A DNA stretch of 64,000 nt from Pseudomonas sp. PDM04 (GTDB taxonomy: Bacteria > Pseudomonadota > Gammaproteobacteria > Pseudomonadales > Pseudomonadaceae): positions 248,001 to 312,000 of the forward strand of contig NZ_JACVAI010000001.1 in NCBI RefSeq assembly GCF_014851765.1. The letters run 5' to 3'. Both the position numbers and the translations under genes were made by a program. The notes under the pieces were generated by a model. The model ran no database searches. It was not told where the DNA came from and worked only from the letters and a program-made list of their open reading frames with translations. How positions within the stretch are numbered: the first letter of the stretch is position 1; each line of letters begins with the position of its first letter. Positions 37,806 to 46,816 of this stretch are shown here, piece after piece.

Positions 37806-37825
37806 GCTCGCCCGGACGGGCGAGC
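37806..37825. terminator. Hairpin between rbsB and rbsA
   Basis: GCTCGCCC/GGGCGAGC with a 4-nt loop follows rbsB. Without a T-run it probably protects the rbsB part of the mRNA or lets only part of transcription pass, giving more binding protein than ATPase. Confidence 0.6.
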
Positions 37826-37846
37826 ACCGTTGTGTCGCCAGAAGGA

Positions 37847-38803
37847 CTACTTGGTGACCAGCTCGACCGGCGTTTCGATGACGCCGTTGGCGCCGCTGTC
37901 GACTTTCTCACCCTTGATGATCTTCAGCGCCGTCTCGATACCGAACACGGCTTGCCTGGCGGCAAACTGGTCGGCCGTGGCGAGGACGCGGCCGTCCTTG
38001 AGCATCGGCTTGATCGCATTGATGTTGTCGTAACCGACTACCTGCACCTTGCCGGCCTTGCCTGCGGCACGCACCGCAGACACCGCGCCGACCGCCATGC
38101 TGTCGTTGCCGGCCAGCAGGGCCTTGAGGTTCGGGTATTCACTGAGCATGGAGGAGGCAACCTGGTTGCCCTTGTTGATTTCCCAATCGCCGGACTGCAG
38201 GGACACGACCTTGATCTGCGCCGCTTCCATTGCATCCTTGAAGCCTGCAGTGCGGGCCTGGGCATTGGTGGTCGTGGAAACGCCTTCGATGATGCCGACT
38301 TCATCACCGGCTTTCAGTTGCCTGGCCAGGTACTCGCCCACCAGGCGCGCACCCTTACGGTTGTCCGGGCCTACGAACGGAACTGTGATGTTCTTGCTTT
38401 TGAGGACCGCAGCGTCCAACTGGTTATCGATGTTTACCACCGTGATGCCGGCATCGACCGCTTTTTTGATCACGGGCACCATGGCCTTCGAATCAGCCGG
38501 GGCGATGACCAGTGCATTGACCTTGGAGACGATCATCTGCTCGACGATACGGATCTGGTTGGCGGTGTCCGTTTCGTCCTTGATACCGTTGGAGATCAGC
38601 TCGAAATCGCCGGAGTGTTCTTTCTGGTAAGCCTTGGCACCGTCTTCCATGGTCAGGAAGAATTCGTTGGCCAGAGACTTCATGACCAGCGCGACTTTAG
38701 GTTTTTCAGGGGTTTCGGCGAAAGCCGAAGAGACAGGCATCGCGGCGGATGCGGCAGCCAGCATAGCGACAGCAAGAAGACGTCCAGCGAATGGCAGCTT
38801 CAT
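37847..38803 (-). CDS. rbsB: Ribose ABC transporter substrate-binding protein
   Basis: A 318-residue periplasmic protein, first gene of the operon. It has a Sec signal peptide (about 1-29, cleavage after AFA). The fold is the sugar-binding type 1 family: KVALVMKSLANEFFLTMEDG near the start, then VNIDNQLD and LLAGNDSMAVGAVSAV. It hands ribose, possibly released by the nucleoside hydrolase, to RbsAC. Confidence 0.94.
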   Translation of the reverse strand: MKLPFAGRLLAVAMLAAASAAMPVSSAFAETPEKPKVALVMKSLANEFFLTMEDGAKAYQKEHSGDFELISNGIKDETDTANQIRIVEQMIVSKVNALVIAPADSKAMVPVIKKAVDAGITVVNIDNQLDAAVLKSKNITVPFVGPDNRKGARLVGEYLARQLKAGDEVGIIEGVSTTTNAQARTAGFKDAMEAAQIKVVSLQSGDWEINKGNQVASSMLSEYPNLKALLAGNDSMAVGAVSAVRAAGKAGKVQVVGYDNINAIKPMLKDGRVLATADQFAARQAVFGIETALKIIKGEKVDSGANGVIETPVELVTK

Positions 38804-38890
38804 GGGTTCACTCCGATCTTATGATTGTTCTGAGCAACGCTTGCGCTGATGTACACTTCACCGCTGTGCAATAGACAGTCGGCGGAGCCT

Positions 38891-38904
38891 CGCAAACGTT
38901 TGCG
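38891..38904. promoter_or_regulatory. LacI-type operator upstream of rbsB
   Basis: CGCAAACGTTTGCG is a perfect 14-bp palindrome with the central CG pair typical of LacI/GalR/RbsR sites. It lies 88 bp before the rbsB start, fitting RbsR control of the whole operon. Confidence 0.75.
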
Positions 38905-39022
38905 AAGACCGAACTATGCGAATCTCGTCGTGATTTGTCAACGACTGGAAAGCTGCCAGGTGTGTCAGCGCCTGTGCGGCGCTTGAGCCTCTGGCCAGAG
39001 TGACAGCCTATGGTGTCAGGAA

Positions 39023-39475
39023 CTACACCGTGGTGCTGACAATGCCGCCCGTACCGGAACCCTTGGCCAGCTCCTTGACCAGGTTAGCCGTGACCTGAGC
39101 CAACGCACCATTGGTGTCGGCTATCTGGCCCTGAATCGACATGACCACCGCCTGCTTCGCTTCCGGAGTTGGATAAGACGCAGCCTGCGCCGCTGCCAAT
39201 TGTTGCTGTTGCTCTCGCAGTTGCTGTTGCAACTCCTGCATGCGCTTGAGCAGCATCTTCACCGTGATGCTCTGGCCACTGCCGCTCTCCGTTTTTTTGC
39301 TCTCGGTCAAAGGGCCGCCACCTGTGCGGACCTCCGCTGCATCGCCTTCATCCTCGTTGCCCAACACCAGCGACGAAGCCTCGGCCGTCGCGTCGCTCAA
39401 TGTGTTGATCGTGGCTACGGATTTGCCCCCGATGGTGATTGCGCTCGCATTGGGGAAGCCAACCGAAAATGACAT
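39023..39475 (-). CDS. Hypothetical Gln-rich coiled-coil protein (150 aa)
   Basis: A 150-residue cytosolic protein starting at ATG 39475 with AGGAG before it. The N-terminal 50 residues are low in structure; residues about 72-100 are a coiled coil very rich in Gln (MQELQQQLREQQQQLAAAQA). It ends in a Gly/Thr-rich tail. The family is not recognised with certainty. It is monocistronic, between the rbs promoter and the divergent LexA-controlled gene. Confidence 0.7.
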   Translation of the reverse strand: MSFSVGFPNASAITIGGKSVATINTLSDATAEASSLVLGNEDEGDAAEVRTGGGPLTESKKTESGSGQSITVKMLLKRMQELQQQLREQQQQLAAAQAASYPTPEAKQAVVMSIQGQIADTNGALAQVTANLVKELAKGSGTGGIVSTTV

Positions 39476-39668
39476 GTGAACTCCTGGAAAGAAAATCCTT
39501 TGAAGGGCATCGACCCGAACTCGGGATTCTTTAGCGATCAGCCAGGTATCAGCCTGCCGCCGTTGCCGGCTGATAAAAAAAACCAACGTCCTACACCAAA
39601 CGGGAAAAACCGCTGTCAGAGGATTTTCTTGAATTTTAAGCAGTTGCGAAAATGCTTACGGTTAAATA

Positions 39669-39684
39669 CTGTATGCACGTACAG
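39669..39684 (+). promoter_or_regulatory. LexA (SOS) box
   Basis: CTGTATGCACGTACAG fits the LexA consensus CTGT-N8-ACAG exactly. It lies 18 bp before the start codon of the DUF1654 gene, so LexA would block transcription of that gene and endA behind it. Confidence 0.88.
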
Positions 39685-39702
39685 CTTAATAAGGATAATT
39701 CC

Positions 39703-39942
39703 GTGGCCACCACCTCCGCTTCTCCTGACACCTATCAACGCATGGGTCTGCGCGTTCAGAAAATCATCAATTCCCCCACAGCCCAGAAAGCCAGGGCGGC
39801 ACTGATCTTTCGCCTTCCGGATGAACCCGAGAGTGAGTGGGAGCAACTGCTCGAGGAAATCGACGAGAACGATAACGTCACCCTCGCCTACCGCGACGAC
39901 GGCGGTGTACAGATTTTCTGGGTTGTACCGAAGGAAGATTGA
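39703..39942 (+). CDS. DUF1654 family protein, SOS-controlled
   Basis: A 79-residue protein starting at GTG (39703) with AAGGA 8 nt upstream. The frame is open further upstream, but that part covers the LexA box and is not coding. The sequence TYQRMGLRVQKIINSPTAQK and the end DDGGVQIFWVVPKED match the small DUF1654 family seen in Pseudomonas. The domain has no known function; the acidic middle (EEIDENDN) could mimic DNA or bind a nuclease. It is 4 bp before endA. Confidence 0.82.
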   Translation: MATTSASPDTYQRMGLRVQKIINSPTAQKARAALIFRLPDEPESEWEQLLEEIDENDNVTLAYRDDGGVQIFWVVPKED

Positions 39943-39946
39943 GTCA

Positions 39947-40636
39947 ATGAGTGTCCGCTGGTTTGTTTTACTGTTGCTGTTTTCCGCGACGGCCGCCCAC
40001 GCCGACGCTCCACGCACCTTCAACGAAGCCAAGAAAGTCGCCTGGAAACTGTATGCCCCACAATCCACCGAGTTCTACTGCGGGTGCAAGTACACCGGCA
40101 ACAAGGTGAACCTCTCCGCCTGCGGCTACGTGCCGCGCAAGAATACCAAGCGCGCCTCGCGCATCGAGTGGGAGCACATCGTCCCGGCCTGGCAGATCGG
40201 CCACCAGCGCCAGTGCTGGCAGGAAGGTGGACGCAAGAATTGCACGCGATACGACCCGACCTACCAGAAGGCCGAGGCCGATTTGCATAACCTGGTGCCA
40301 AGCATCGGTGAAGTGAACGGTGACCGCAGCAACTTCAGCTTTGGCTGGCTGCCGGAACAATCGGGTCAATATGGGTCGTGCCTGACGCAAATCGACTTCA
40401 AGGCGAAGAAGGTCATGCCTCGTCCGTCCATTCGCGGCATGATCGCCCGGACTTACTTCTACATGAGCAAGCAATACGGTTTGCGCCTGTCGAAGCAGGA
40501 CCGGCAACTGTACGAAGCCTGGAACAAAACCTACCCGGTACAAGCCTGGGAACGTCAGCGCAACCAGAGCGTGGCTTGTGTCATGGGGCGCGGCAACGAG
40601 TTTGTCGGGCCGGTCGACATGAAGGCGTGCGGTTAA
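39947..40636 (+). CDS. endA: Endonuclease I, secreted nuclease
   Basis: A 229-residue periplasmic/extracellular DNase. The signal peptide is residues 1-20 (cleavage after AHA). The catalytic beta-beta-alpha-metal part is visible: IEWEHIVPAW with the general-base His (about 74), and DLHNLVPSIGEVNGDRSN with the metal-binding Asn. Several cysteines should form disulfides. The ATG at 39947 comes 4 bp after the DUF1654 stop, so it shares the LexA box. SOS-induced expression would release or degrade DNA on damage. Confidence 0.93.
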   Translation: MSVRWFVLLLLFSATAAHADAPRTFNEAKKVAWKLYAPQSTEFYCGCKYTGNKVNLSACGYVPRKNTKRASRIEWEHIVPAWQIGHQRQCWQEGGRKNCTRYDPTYQKAEADLHNLVPSIGEVNGDRSNFSFGWLPEQSGQYGSCLTQIDFKAKKVMPRPSIRGMIARTYFYMSKQYGLRLSKQDRQLYEAWNKTYPVQAWERQRNQSVACVMGRGNEFVGPVDMKACG

Positions 40637-40655
40637 ACGTCAACTGGAAAACACA

Positions 40656-40687
40656 AGGCCCCGGGGTGAACACCCGAGGCCTTTTTT
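40656..40687 (+). terminator. Terminator after endA
   Basis: An imperfect stem AGGCC-CGGG-TG / CA-CCCG-GGCCT with one mismatch and one bulge, followed by TTTTTT. Confidence 0.85.
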
Positions 40688-40741
40688 GTTTTAAACACGA
40701 CCCAGTCTTCATCTTGCCGCCCGATCAACAGGCGACTGCGA

Positions 40742-41107
40742 TTACTGAACCGCCGGGCGCTCGATGACCAGCAATTCGATGTTCTGTTTTTTCGCCCGAG
40801 TCAGCGCCGCGCGCACCTCTTCCTGCTTGGCCTCAGCCTCGGCTTTCGAACTGTAGGGTCCCATCAGGATGCGGGTCTTGCCGTTTTCCTTGATCACATT
40901 GGCGATGAAGCTGTGCTCGATCAACCAGCCACTCAGGTCACTGACCGCCTGGGTTATTTCACCCCGGACCTCCAGATCCCACTGAGGAGCCGAGGCAGCC
41001 GCCGGCGTAGCGGCCACTGTCGGTTGCGGCTTTTGCGCATCGACGCTCTTGCCTTCACCACATCCCGCCAATGCCAGTACTGCGATTACCCAGGCCATTT
41101 TGCGCAC
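40742..41107 (-). CDS. SPOR-domain lipoprotein
   Basis: A 121-residue lipoprotein with lipobox LALAGC (Cys16) and a Pro/Ala-rich linker (about 25-42). The C-terminal part (about 70-118) reads FIANVIKENGKTRILMGPYSSKAEAEA, matching the SPOR fold that binds denuded peptidoglycan. It is probably attached to the outer membrane and drawn to the division site. No neighbour shares its strand here. Confidence 0.8.
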   Translation of the reverse strand: MRKMAWVIAVLALAGCGEGKSVDAQKPQPTVAATPAAASAPQWDLEVRGEITQAVSDLSGWLIEHSFIANVIKENGKTRILMGPYSSKAEAEAKQEEVRAALTRAKKQNIELLVIERPAVQ

Positions 41108-41357
41108 AACGCTTTCCTCTGAATGCTGAAAGCGGGGATTTTATCATTCATGAATACATCCCGAGTCCCACAAAATCGGCTGAAAACAACGAGAATGATG
41201 GATGCGGCCTCTGTATAGTTACGCCTTGGGAATTAATGCAGCATCTGCACGTCAGAAAGAGGCACCCAAACCGTGAGACTTCGCACTAATCTATACATAC
41301 CACCGACCTCTGCACTGTCCGAAACAGGTGCCCCACGAAGCAATCAAGGAGAAGACC

Positions 41358-41549
41358 ATGCTGATACTCACCCGCAAAGTCGGTGAAAGCATAAACATTG
41401 GCGATGACATTACGATCACCATTTTGGGCGTAAGCGGCCAGCAAGTCAGAATCGGCATCAACGCCCCGAAAGACGTTGCGGTGCACCGCGAAGAAATTTA
41501 TCAGCGCATTCAGGCCGGCCTGACCGCCCCGGACAAGTCGCAGTCCTGA
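41358..41549 (+). CDS. rsmE: CsrA-family RNA-binding regulator RsmE
   Basis: A 63-residue CsrA-family translational repressor. It reads [20 protein letters not shown] and continues [20 protein letters not shown], as in RsmE of P. fluorescens and P. protegens. The RNA-contact residues at the N-terminus and the VAVHREE strand are intact. It binds GGA motifs in 5' leaders and is titrated by Gac/Rsm small RNAs. Its own leader contains AAGGAG, so self-repression is likely. Another RsmA gene should exist elsewhere. Confidence 0.95.
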   Translation: MLILTRKVGESINIGDDITITILGVSGQQVRIGINAPKDVAVHREEIYQRIQAGLTAPDKSQS

Positions 41550-41660
41550 ATCCTGTCGCAGTCAGTAGCCAGCCCGTTCGCCGCGCAACGACGGCTGGCT
41601 AAAGATTTGCGCATCAATGCTCTCCTCCCCCCCCCCGCTTCACCGTCCGACGAACCTCAG

Positions 41661-42116
41661 CTAGCCAAACGTGACGCCACGCGCCATCCCCGTGGCCGCG
41701 ATGACCATCAGCAAGACCAGCAACCCTTCGACATGACTGATCCTTGCAAACAGCGTGGCGCGCGCGGTGTCGATGGCTGCGCCCCGGGCCAGCGCGACCC
41801 GCCATTTGATCAAGGCCACCATCGGCGCCACTTCAAGCAGCAGGATGAGCACGAACAGCGTCATCTTCAGGTGGAACAGCGGCTGGTGCAGGTAATAGTC
41901 CATTCCTTTTTCGTACCCGCCAAATGCGCGCATCCCACCGGTCACCAACAGCATGAGGGCACAAAGCCCCCAGACGTTATCCGCAACCAGCACACTGCGG
42001 ACCTCGCCCACACCCACTGCCAAACGTCGCAAATTCGTACCGCGCGCCAGCACCGCCCATAACCCCAGGCCAAATGCCAATAGATGAAGCGCCGCTAGAA
42101 ACCAATGAACAAGCAT
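41661..42116 (-). CDS. DUF2214 family membrane protein
   Basis: A 151-residue inner-membrane protein with four hydrophobic helices (about 3-24, 47-63, 80-103, 128-146). The pattern WGLCALMLLVTGGMRAFGG and YYLHQPLFHLKMTLF is that of DUF2214, a small family of unknown role. No metal or haem motif is clear beyond conserved His in HQPLFHLK. Single gene. Confidence 0.82.
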   Translation of the reverse strand: MLVHWFLAALHLLAFGLGLWAVLARGTNLRRLAVGVGEVRSVLVADNVWGLCALMLLVTGGMRAFGGYEKGMDYYLHQPLFHLKMTLFVLILLLEVAPMVALIKWRVALARGAAIDTARATLFARISHVEGLLVLLMVIAATGMARGVTFG

Positions 42117-42337
42117 CGAGAAACTCCTGTCAGGACACGGTTATGCAACCTGTCAGTAGTAGCTCATCAATCGATGCATTGCATGAACAGACGCGCCCCC
42201 CCCTCGGCCAGCAAAACCAATGGACTGGCTAAGCACTTCCCGAGCGAATGAAAGCATTCTCTCGCAAATCCTCACACCGACACGCTTCGCAAATGATAAT
42301 ATTTCGCAATATGGAGCAAAACAGGCACGCTTGAGTA

Positions 42338-42622
42338 ATGAAGGAACGTTACGAGATCCACTTTGTAGTGGGCGGTTGCAAGCAAGCCATCATCATCGAA
42401 CGATCCAGCATGAGTGATCTTGAAGCGTGGAAAGCTGCCCTGCTGCACCACGGGGAATGCGCAGGGACGACATTCAGCATCCGACTGGTTTCAGAAGCCA
42501 TCGACAGGGCTGAAGATCGTGGAATAAGAAAAGTGCGGTGGAACAAGGCGAGCCACACCATTGCCTGGAGTGAACGAGCAAGACTGGCGCGGAGCATGGT
42601 GGGCTTGAAAAGTATTGAGTAG
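42338..42622 (+). CDS. Small hypothetical protein (94 aa)
   Basis: A 94-residue basic protein with the look of the small Pseudomonas DUF6555-like group: YEIHFVVGGCKQAIIIERSS followed by a helix (DLEAWKAALLHHG) and VRWN near the end. The Shine-Dalgarno sequence is weak (TGAG). The family call is tentative. Confidence 0.55.
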   Translation: MKERYEIHFVVGGCKQAIIIERSSMSDLEAWKAALLHHGECAGTTFSIRLVSEAIDRAEDRGIRKVRWNKASHTIAWSERARLARSMVGLKSIE

Positions 42623-42669
42623 CGCTCTGTCAGGCACAAGGAGATCGTGAGGCAGAAACGCCAGACAAC

Positions 42670-42699
42670 AAAAAAGGGCCCACCTTTCGGTGAGCCCTT
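42670..42699 (-). terminator. Terminator after tRNA-Val(GAC)
   Basis: Stem GGGC-CACC/GGTG-GCCC with one mismatch and a 4-nt loop; on the minus strand it is followed by TTTTTT, 30 bp after the tRNA 3' end. Confidence 0.85.
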
Positions 42700-42728
42700 C
42701 CAGACCGCCCAGCAGAGCGGATTTTGTT

Positions 42729-42805
42729 TGGTAGGCGCGATTGGACTCGAACCAACGACCCCCACCATGTCAAGGTGGTGCTCTAACCAACTGAGCTACG
42801 TGCCT
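42729..42805 (-). tRNA. tRNA-Val (anticodon GAC)
   Basis: A 77-nt tRNA with encoded CCA. The anticodon stem CCACC/GGTGG holds the loop TTGACAT, giving anticodon GAC; the T arm has TTCGAGT. The acceptor stem AGGCACG/CGCGCCT has one A-C mismatch. Confidence 0.95.
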
Positions 42806-42988
42806 GCTGTGAGGCGGCATTCTACGGAATTCCGGAAGGGTGTCAACACCTTTTTTCGAGCTAACCCTATGAATATGCAAAATATTTAATTTCGTTGCCG
42901 CCAGCAGGAATTTGCGATGGCTGGCGGTCGATTTTCAACTCGGGTAGGATCGCTGCACTCGTAAAATATATTAAACAGAGGCAGCAGG

Positions 42989-44272
42989 ATGGCGAACACT
43001 CCCTACCCAGAGTCCTATTACGCCGCATCGGCCAACGCGGTTCCGCCGCGCCCGGCCCTGCAGGGTGACGTAGAGACTGATGTCTGTGTGATCGGCGCGG
43101 GTTATACCGGCCTGTCCTCTGCCCTGTTTTTGCTGGAGAGCGGCTTCAAGGTCACGGTACTGGAGGCGGCGAAGGTCGGTTTCGGCGCGTCGGGTCGCAA
43201 CGGTGGTCAGATCGTCAACAGTTACAGCCGCGATATCGACGTGATCGAGCGTACGGTCGGTCCCAGGCAAGCCCAGTTGCTGGGGCAGATGGCGTTCGAG
43301 GGCGGACGGATCATTCGTGAGCGGGTCGCCAAATATGATATTCAGTGCGATCTGAAGGACGGCGGCGTGTTTGCCGCGATGACGACCAAGCAGATGGGCC
43401 ATCTGGAAGCGCAGAAGCGCCTGTGGGAACGATTTGGTCATACCCAGCTGGAGCTGATGGATCAACGTCGCATCCGTGAAGTGGTGAATTGTGAGCAGTA
43501 TGTGGGCGGCATGCTCGACATGAGCGGTGGCCACATTCACCCTTTGAACCTGGCCCTGGGCGAAGCAGCAGCCGTCGAATCACTGGGTGGCACCATCTAC
43601 GAGCAATCGCCGGCGGTGCGTATCGAACGCGGCGCCAACCCGGTGGTGCACACGCCTCAAGGTCGGGTGCGGGCCAAATTCATCATCGTGGCGGGCAACG
43701 CCTACCTCGGTAATCTGGTGCCGGAACTGGCCGCCAAGTCGATGCCTTGCGGCACCCAAGTGATCACCACCGAACCCTTGGGCGATGAGCTGGCGAACAA
43801 CCTGCTGCCTCAGGATTACTGCGTAGAAGACTGCAATTACCTGCTCGATTACTACCGGCTGAGTGGCGACAAGCGCCTGATTTTCGGTGGTGGCGTGGTC
43901 TATGGCGCGCGGGATCCTGCAAACATCGAGGCGATCATCCGGCCAAAGATGCTCAAGGCCTTTCCGCAGCTCAAGGACGTGAAGATCGATTACGCCTGGA
44001 CCGGCAATTTCCTGCTGACCCTTTCCCGTCTTCCCCAAGTCGGACGTCTGGGCGACAACATTTACTACTCCCAAGGCTGCAGCGGCCACGGCGTGACCTA
44101 CACCCACTTGGCGGGCAAGGTCCTGGCCGAAGCGTTGCGCGGTCAGGCCGAACGTTTCGACGCCTTTGCCGACCTGCCCCACTACCCCTTCCCCGGCGGA
44201 CAGTTGCTGCGCACACCGTTTGCTGCGTTGGGTGCGTGGTATTACGGGCTTCGGGACAAGCTCGGCTTTTGA
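42989..44272 (+). CDS. FAD-dependent amine oxidase, gamma-glutamylputrescine oxidase-like (PuuB type)
   Basis: A 427-residue flavoenzyme of the DAO family. The N-terminal FAD-binding motif is DVCVIGAGYTGLSSALFLLE (about 31-50), followed by GFGASGRNGGQIVNSYSRD, typical of PuuB-like oxidases. The C-terminal YYSQGCSGHGVTYTHLAGK is the second FAD-contact region. Predicted to oxidise an amine such as gamma-glutamylputrescine to an aldehyde, giving peroxide. No other putrescine gene is next to it, so the exact amine is uncertain. Confidence 0.85.
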   Translation: MANTPYPESYYAASANAVPPRPALQGDVETDVCVIGAGYTGLSSALFLLESGFKVTVLEAAKVGFGASGRNGGQIVNSYSRDIDVIERTVGPRQAQLLGQMAFEGGRIIRERVAKYDIQCDLKDGGVFAAMTTKQMGHLEAQKRLWERFGHTQLELMDQRRIREVVNCEQYVGGMLDMSGGHIHPLNLALGEAAAVESLGGTIYEQSPAVRIERGANPVVHTPQGRVRAKFIIVAGNAYLGNLVPELAAKSMPCGTQVITTEPLGDELANNLLPQDYCVEDCNYLLDYYRLSGDKRLIFGGGVVYGARDPANIEAIIRPKMLKAFPQLKDVKIDYAWTGNFLLTLSRLPQVGRLGDNIYYSQGCSGHGVTYTHLAGKVLAEALRGQAERFDAFADLPHYPFPGGQLLRTPFAALGAWYYGLRDKLGF

Positions 44273-44303
44273 ACGACACAACGGGATGAACAAAAGGCGC
44301 CTG

Positions 44304-44328
44304 GTGGGAGCGAGTCTGCTCGCCCCCA
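44304..44328. repeat. Single REP-like sequence
   Basis: TGGGAGCGAG-TCTG-CTCGCCCCCA forms a stem similar to the REP sequences at 58 and 62 kb but is a lone, diverged copy, between the converging oxidase and receptor genes. Confidence 0.65.
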
Positions 44329-44338
44329 CAGCCCTCAC

Positions 44339-46771
44339 TCAGAAATCGACGGTTGCAGAGAGCAGATAGGTCCGCGGCGTCGACAGCGTCAACCCAGGCT
44401 CACTGTCATCCGACGCGCCGGCCGAGCTCCAGTAACGCTTGTCCGCAACGTTCTCGATGTTGGCCCGCAGGGTAATGTTCTTTTCTTCGACCTTGAACGC
44501 GTAACGCGCCCCCACGTCGAACCGCTCCCAGGAATCGATTTCCTTGACGTTGGACTGATCCAGGTACTGCGAGCTGGAATAGATGCCCCGGCTGGTCAGC
44601 GTCAGGCCCTCGACGGTCGGCACGTCCCACTCGGCGCCGAGATTGACGTTGAACTTCGGCGTGGCCGGCGCGCGGTTGCCATCGAAGGTGCCGTTGGTGG
44701 TGTGGGTCAACTCGCTGTCGATGTACATCACACCGCCAAGCAGACGGAACCCTTTGAGCGGTTCACCGAACACACTCAGCTCCACACCGTCGTTCTGACG
44801 CTTGCCGTTAGGCCCGAAAACCCGCGTCGTGGCATTGGTTTCATAGGCGGGCTGCTTGATGCGGAATACCGCAGCGGTGACGGCAAACGGGCCGGCATCA
44901 TACTTGGCGCCGACCTCGACCTGGCGACTGATGAAGGGCGGGAAGATCTCGTCTTCGTTGATCGACGTCGACGGCGCGACCTTGCCCTGGCTCAGACCCT
45001 CCATGTAGTTGGCGTACAGCGACAGCTTGTCGGTCGCCTTGAACAGGATGCCGCCCGACGGCGAAACCTTTTCCTCATCGTATGCGGTGTCGCCTTTGAC
45101 ATCATCGGCCCAGTCGTCAACCTTCACCCGCTGCCAGCGCGCGCCCAGGGTCAGCAACAGGCGATCATCGAAGAAGCCCAGGGTGTCGGAGAGCGCTACG
45201 CCGCTGAAGCGGTTTTCGGTGTAGACCTTCGAGTCCAGCCGGGTGGGACGCACAGGCGTTGGCGTGACCACCGGGTTGTAGAGGTTGCTGTTGGCCGCCG
45301 CGTACCGAGCCCCGCCGTTTTCAAAGTCCATATAGAAATAGCTGGCCGCCAGGTTCACCTCATGACTCACTGAACCGGTATGGAACCAGTTGCGCACCCC
45401 TACGGTGGCCGTGCGGACATTTTCGTCGCGGGTGAAGTCTCGCGGCTGAACGCTGAAATCCCCCCGGTTGTTGGTCACGGAAACGGCATGCCGGAGGAAA
45501 TCATGATTACTTTTGCGCGCACCCGCCGCGCCGTACAGCATGACCGAATCGCTGATATCGAACTCGCCGGTCACCGTGCCAAACGTGTCGTTGGTGCTGG
45601 CCTTGCTCCACGGCTGCGCGTAGTTGCGGTGCACCTCGTTCGCGCTCGGCACTTTCGCATTGGCACCGACCTGCACACGCTCCTGCGGCGCATCGGTGTC
45701 TCGTTCGGTACGCCCCAGGTCAGTCGACAGCCGCAGGCGCTCACCACGAAAGTCCAAGCCCAGCACAGCCATCTCGCGGTCGACATTCTGGTGATCCCAT
45801 TCGGTGTCGCCGGACTGCTTCACACCGTTGAAACGCAGACCGAACTGGTTGTCTTCGCCGAAACGCCGACCGACGTCCACGGCACCACCGACCTGACTGT
45901 CCGACGCGTAGTTGCCGGTGAACGAGGTAATGGGCTTGTCGGTGGCGCGCTTGGGTTCGACATTGATCCCTCCCCCCACGCTGCCCCGCGGCGAGATGCC
46001 GTTGATCAACTGGCTCGGACCCTTGATGATGTCGACGCGATCAGCCATCTCCATATCGATGGTGTACGTCGGCAGCACGCCGTAAAGCCCGTTGTAGGCG
46101 ACATCGCTGTTGAACAGGCTGAACCCGCGAATGGTGAACTGTTCATAGCGCCCCCCCGCCGGGTTGGTGGCACGAACCGAAGGATCGCTGGAAATCAGGT
46201 CGCCCAGGGTGCGCGCCTGCTGGTTCTTGACCACTTCACTGGTATAGGTCGTCATGCTGAAAGGCGTTTCCATGAAGTCTTTCGAGCCCAGTAGCCCCTG
46301 CGACCCGCGACGCGCGACCTGGCCGCCGGCAAACACCTCACCGCCAGCCCCGCCCGTGGCCCCGAGAATCGAGGTCGGGGCCAGTTGCAGGCTGCTGCCA
46401 TCCGGCGCGGGGGTCAGGATATACGCCTGCTCGCCGACCGGTTGCAGTTGCAGGCCAGAACCTTGCAACAGGCGGGCAAAGCCCTCCTCGACCGCGTACT
46501 CGCCAGACAGGCCGGTGCTGCTGCGCCCGCTCACCAGCGCCGGATCGACCGAGAGGTTGACGCCCACCAGGCCGGCGAAACGGGTCAGCGCATCGCCGAG
46601 ACTGCCGGCAGGCACCTGAAACTGGCGCCGGGCGGCATCATCAGCCCAGGCCGGGCTTACCCACAAAGGACTGGCACTCAGGCCCAGCATCAGCCCCAGG
46701 TGCATCAACGGACCCGAAAAAACCGGACGACGGTAACGAACTGCACGCATTGGAATTGCTCTCTTGATCAT
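44339..46771 (-). CDS. TonB-dependent siderophore receptor with STN signalling domain
   Basis: An 810-residue outer-membrane receptor. The signal peptide ends near SPAWA (about 43). The STN domain (about 50-125, FQVPAGSLGDALTRFAGLVG) transmits ligand binding to FecR. The plug follows (about 155-290, with TIRGFSLFNSDVAYNGLYG and GPSQLINGISPRGSVGGGIN) and a 22-strand barrel ends at ATVDF with terminal Phe. It resembles FoxA/FhuE-type ferric siderophore receptors; the siderophore is unknown. An ATG at 46750 is an alternative start. Confidence 0.94.
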   Translation of the reverse strand: MIKRAIPMRAVRYRRPVFSGPLMHLGLMLGLSASPLWVSPAWADDAARRQFQVPAGSLGDALTRFAGLVGVNLSVDPALVSGRSSTGLSGEYAVEEGFARLLQGSGLQLQPVGEQAYILTPAPDGSSLQLAPTSILGATGGAGGEVFAGGQVARRGSQGLLGSKDFMETPFSMTTYTSEVVKNQQARTLGDLISSDPSVRATNPAGGRYEQFTIRGFSLFNSDVAYNGLYGVLPTYTIDMEMADRVDIIKGPSQLINGISPRGSVGGGINVEPKRATDKPITSFTGNYASDSQVGGAVDVGRRFGEDNQFGLRFNGVKQSGDTEWDHQNVDREMAVLGLDFRGERLRLSTDLGRTERDTDAPQERVQVGANAKVPSANEVHRNYAQPWSKASTNDTFGTVTGEFDISDSVMLYGAAGARKSNHDFLRHAVSVTNNRGDFSVQPRDFTRDENVRTATVGVRNWFHTGSVSHEVNLAASYFYMDFENGGARYAAANSNLYNPVVTPTPVRPTRLDSKVYTENRFSGVALSDTLGFFDDRLLLTLGARWQRVKVDDWADDVKGDTAYDEEKVSPSGGILFKATDKLSLYANYMEGLSQGKVAPSTSINEDEIFPPFISRQVEVGAKYDAGPFAVTAAVFRIKQPAYETNATTRVFGPNGKRQNDGVELSVFGEPLKGFRLLGGVMYIDSELTHTTNGTFDGNRAPATPKFNVNLGAEWDVPTVEGLTLTSRGIYSSSQYLDQSNVKEIDSWERFDVGARYAFKVEEKNITLRANIENVADKRYWSSAGASDDSEPGLTLSTPRTYLLSATVDF

Positions 46772-46816
46772 TCACATGCCTTGAATGACAAGCGAGCCAA
46801 AAAAAGGGGACAGGCT

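Noticed and set aside
38829..38845. Second LacI-type operator before rbsB (GCAACGCTTGC)
   Set aside because: Symmetry is imperfect and the central spacing is odd, unlike the perfect palindrome at 38891.
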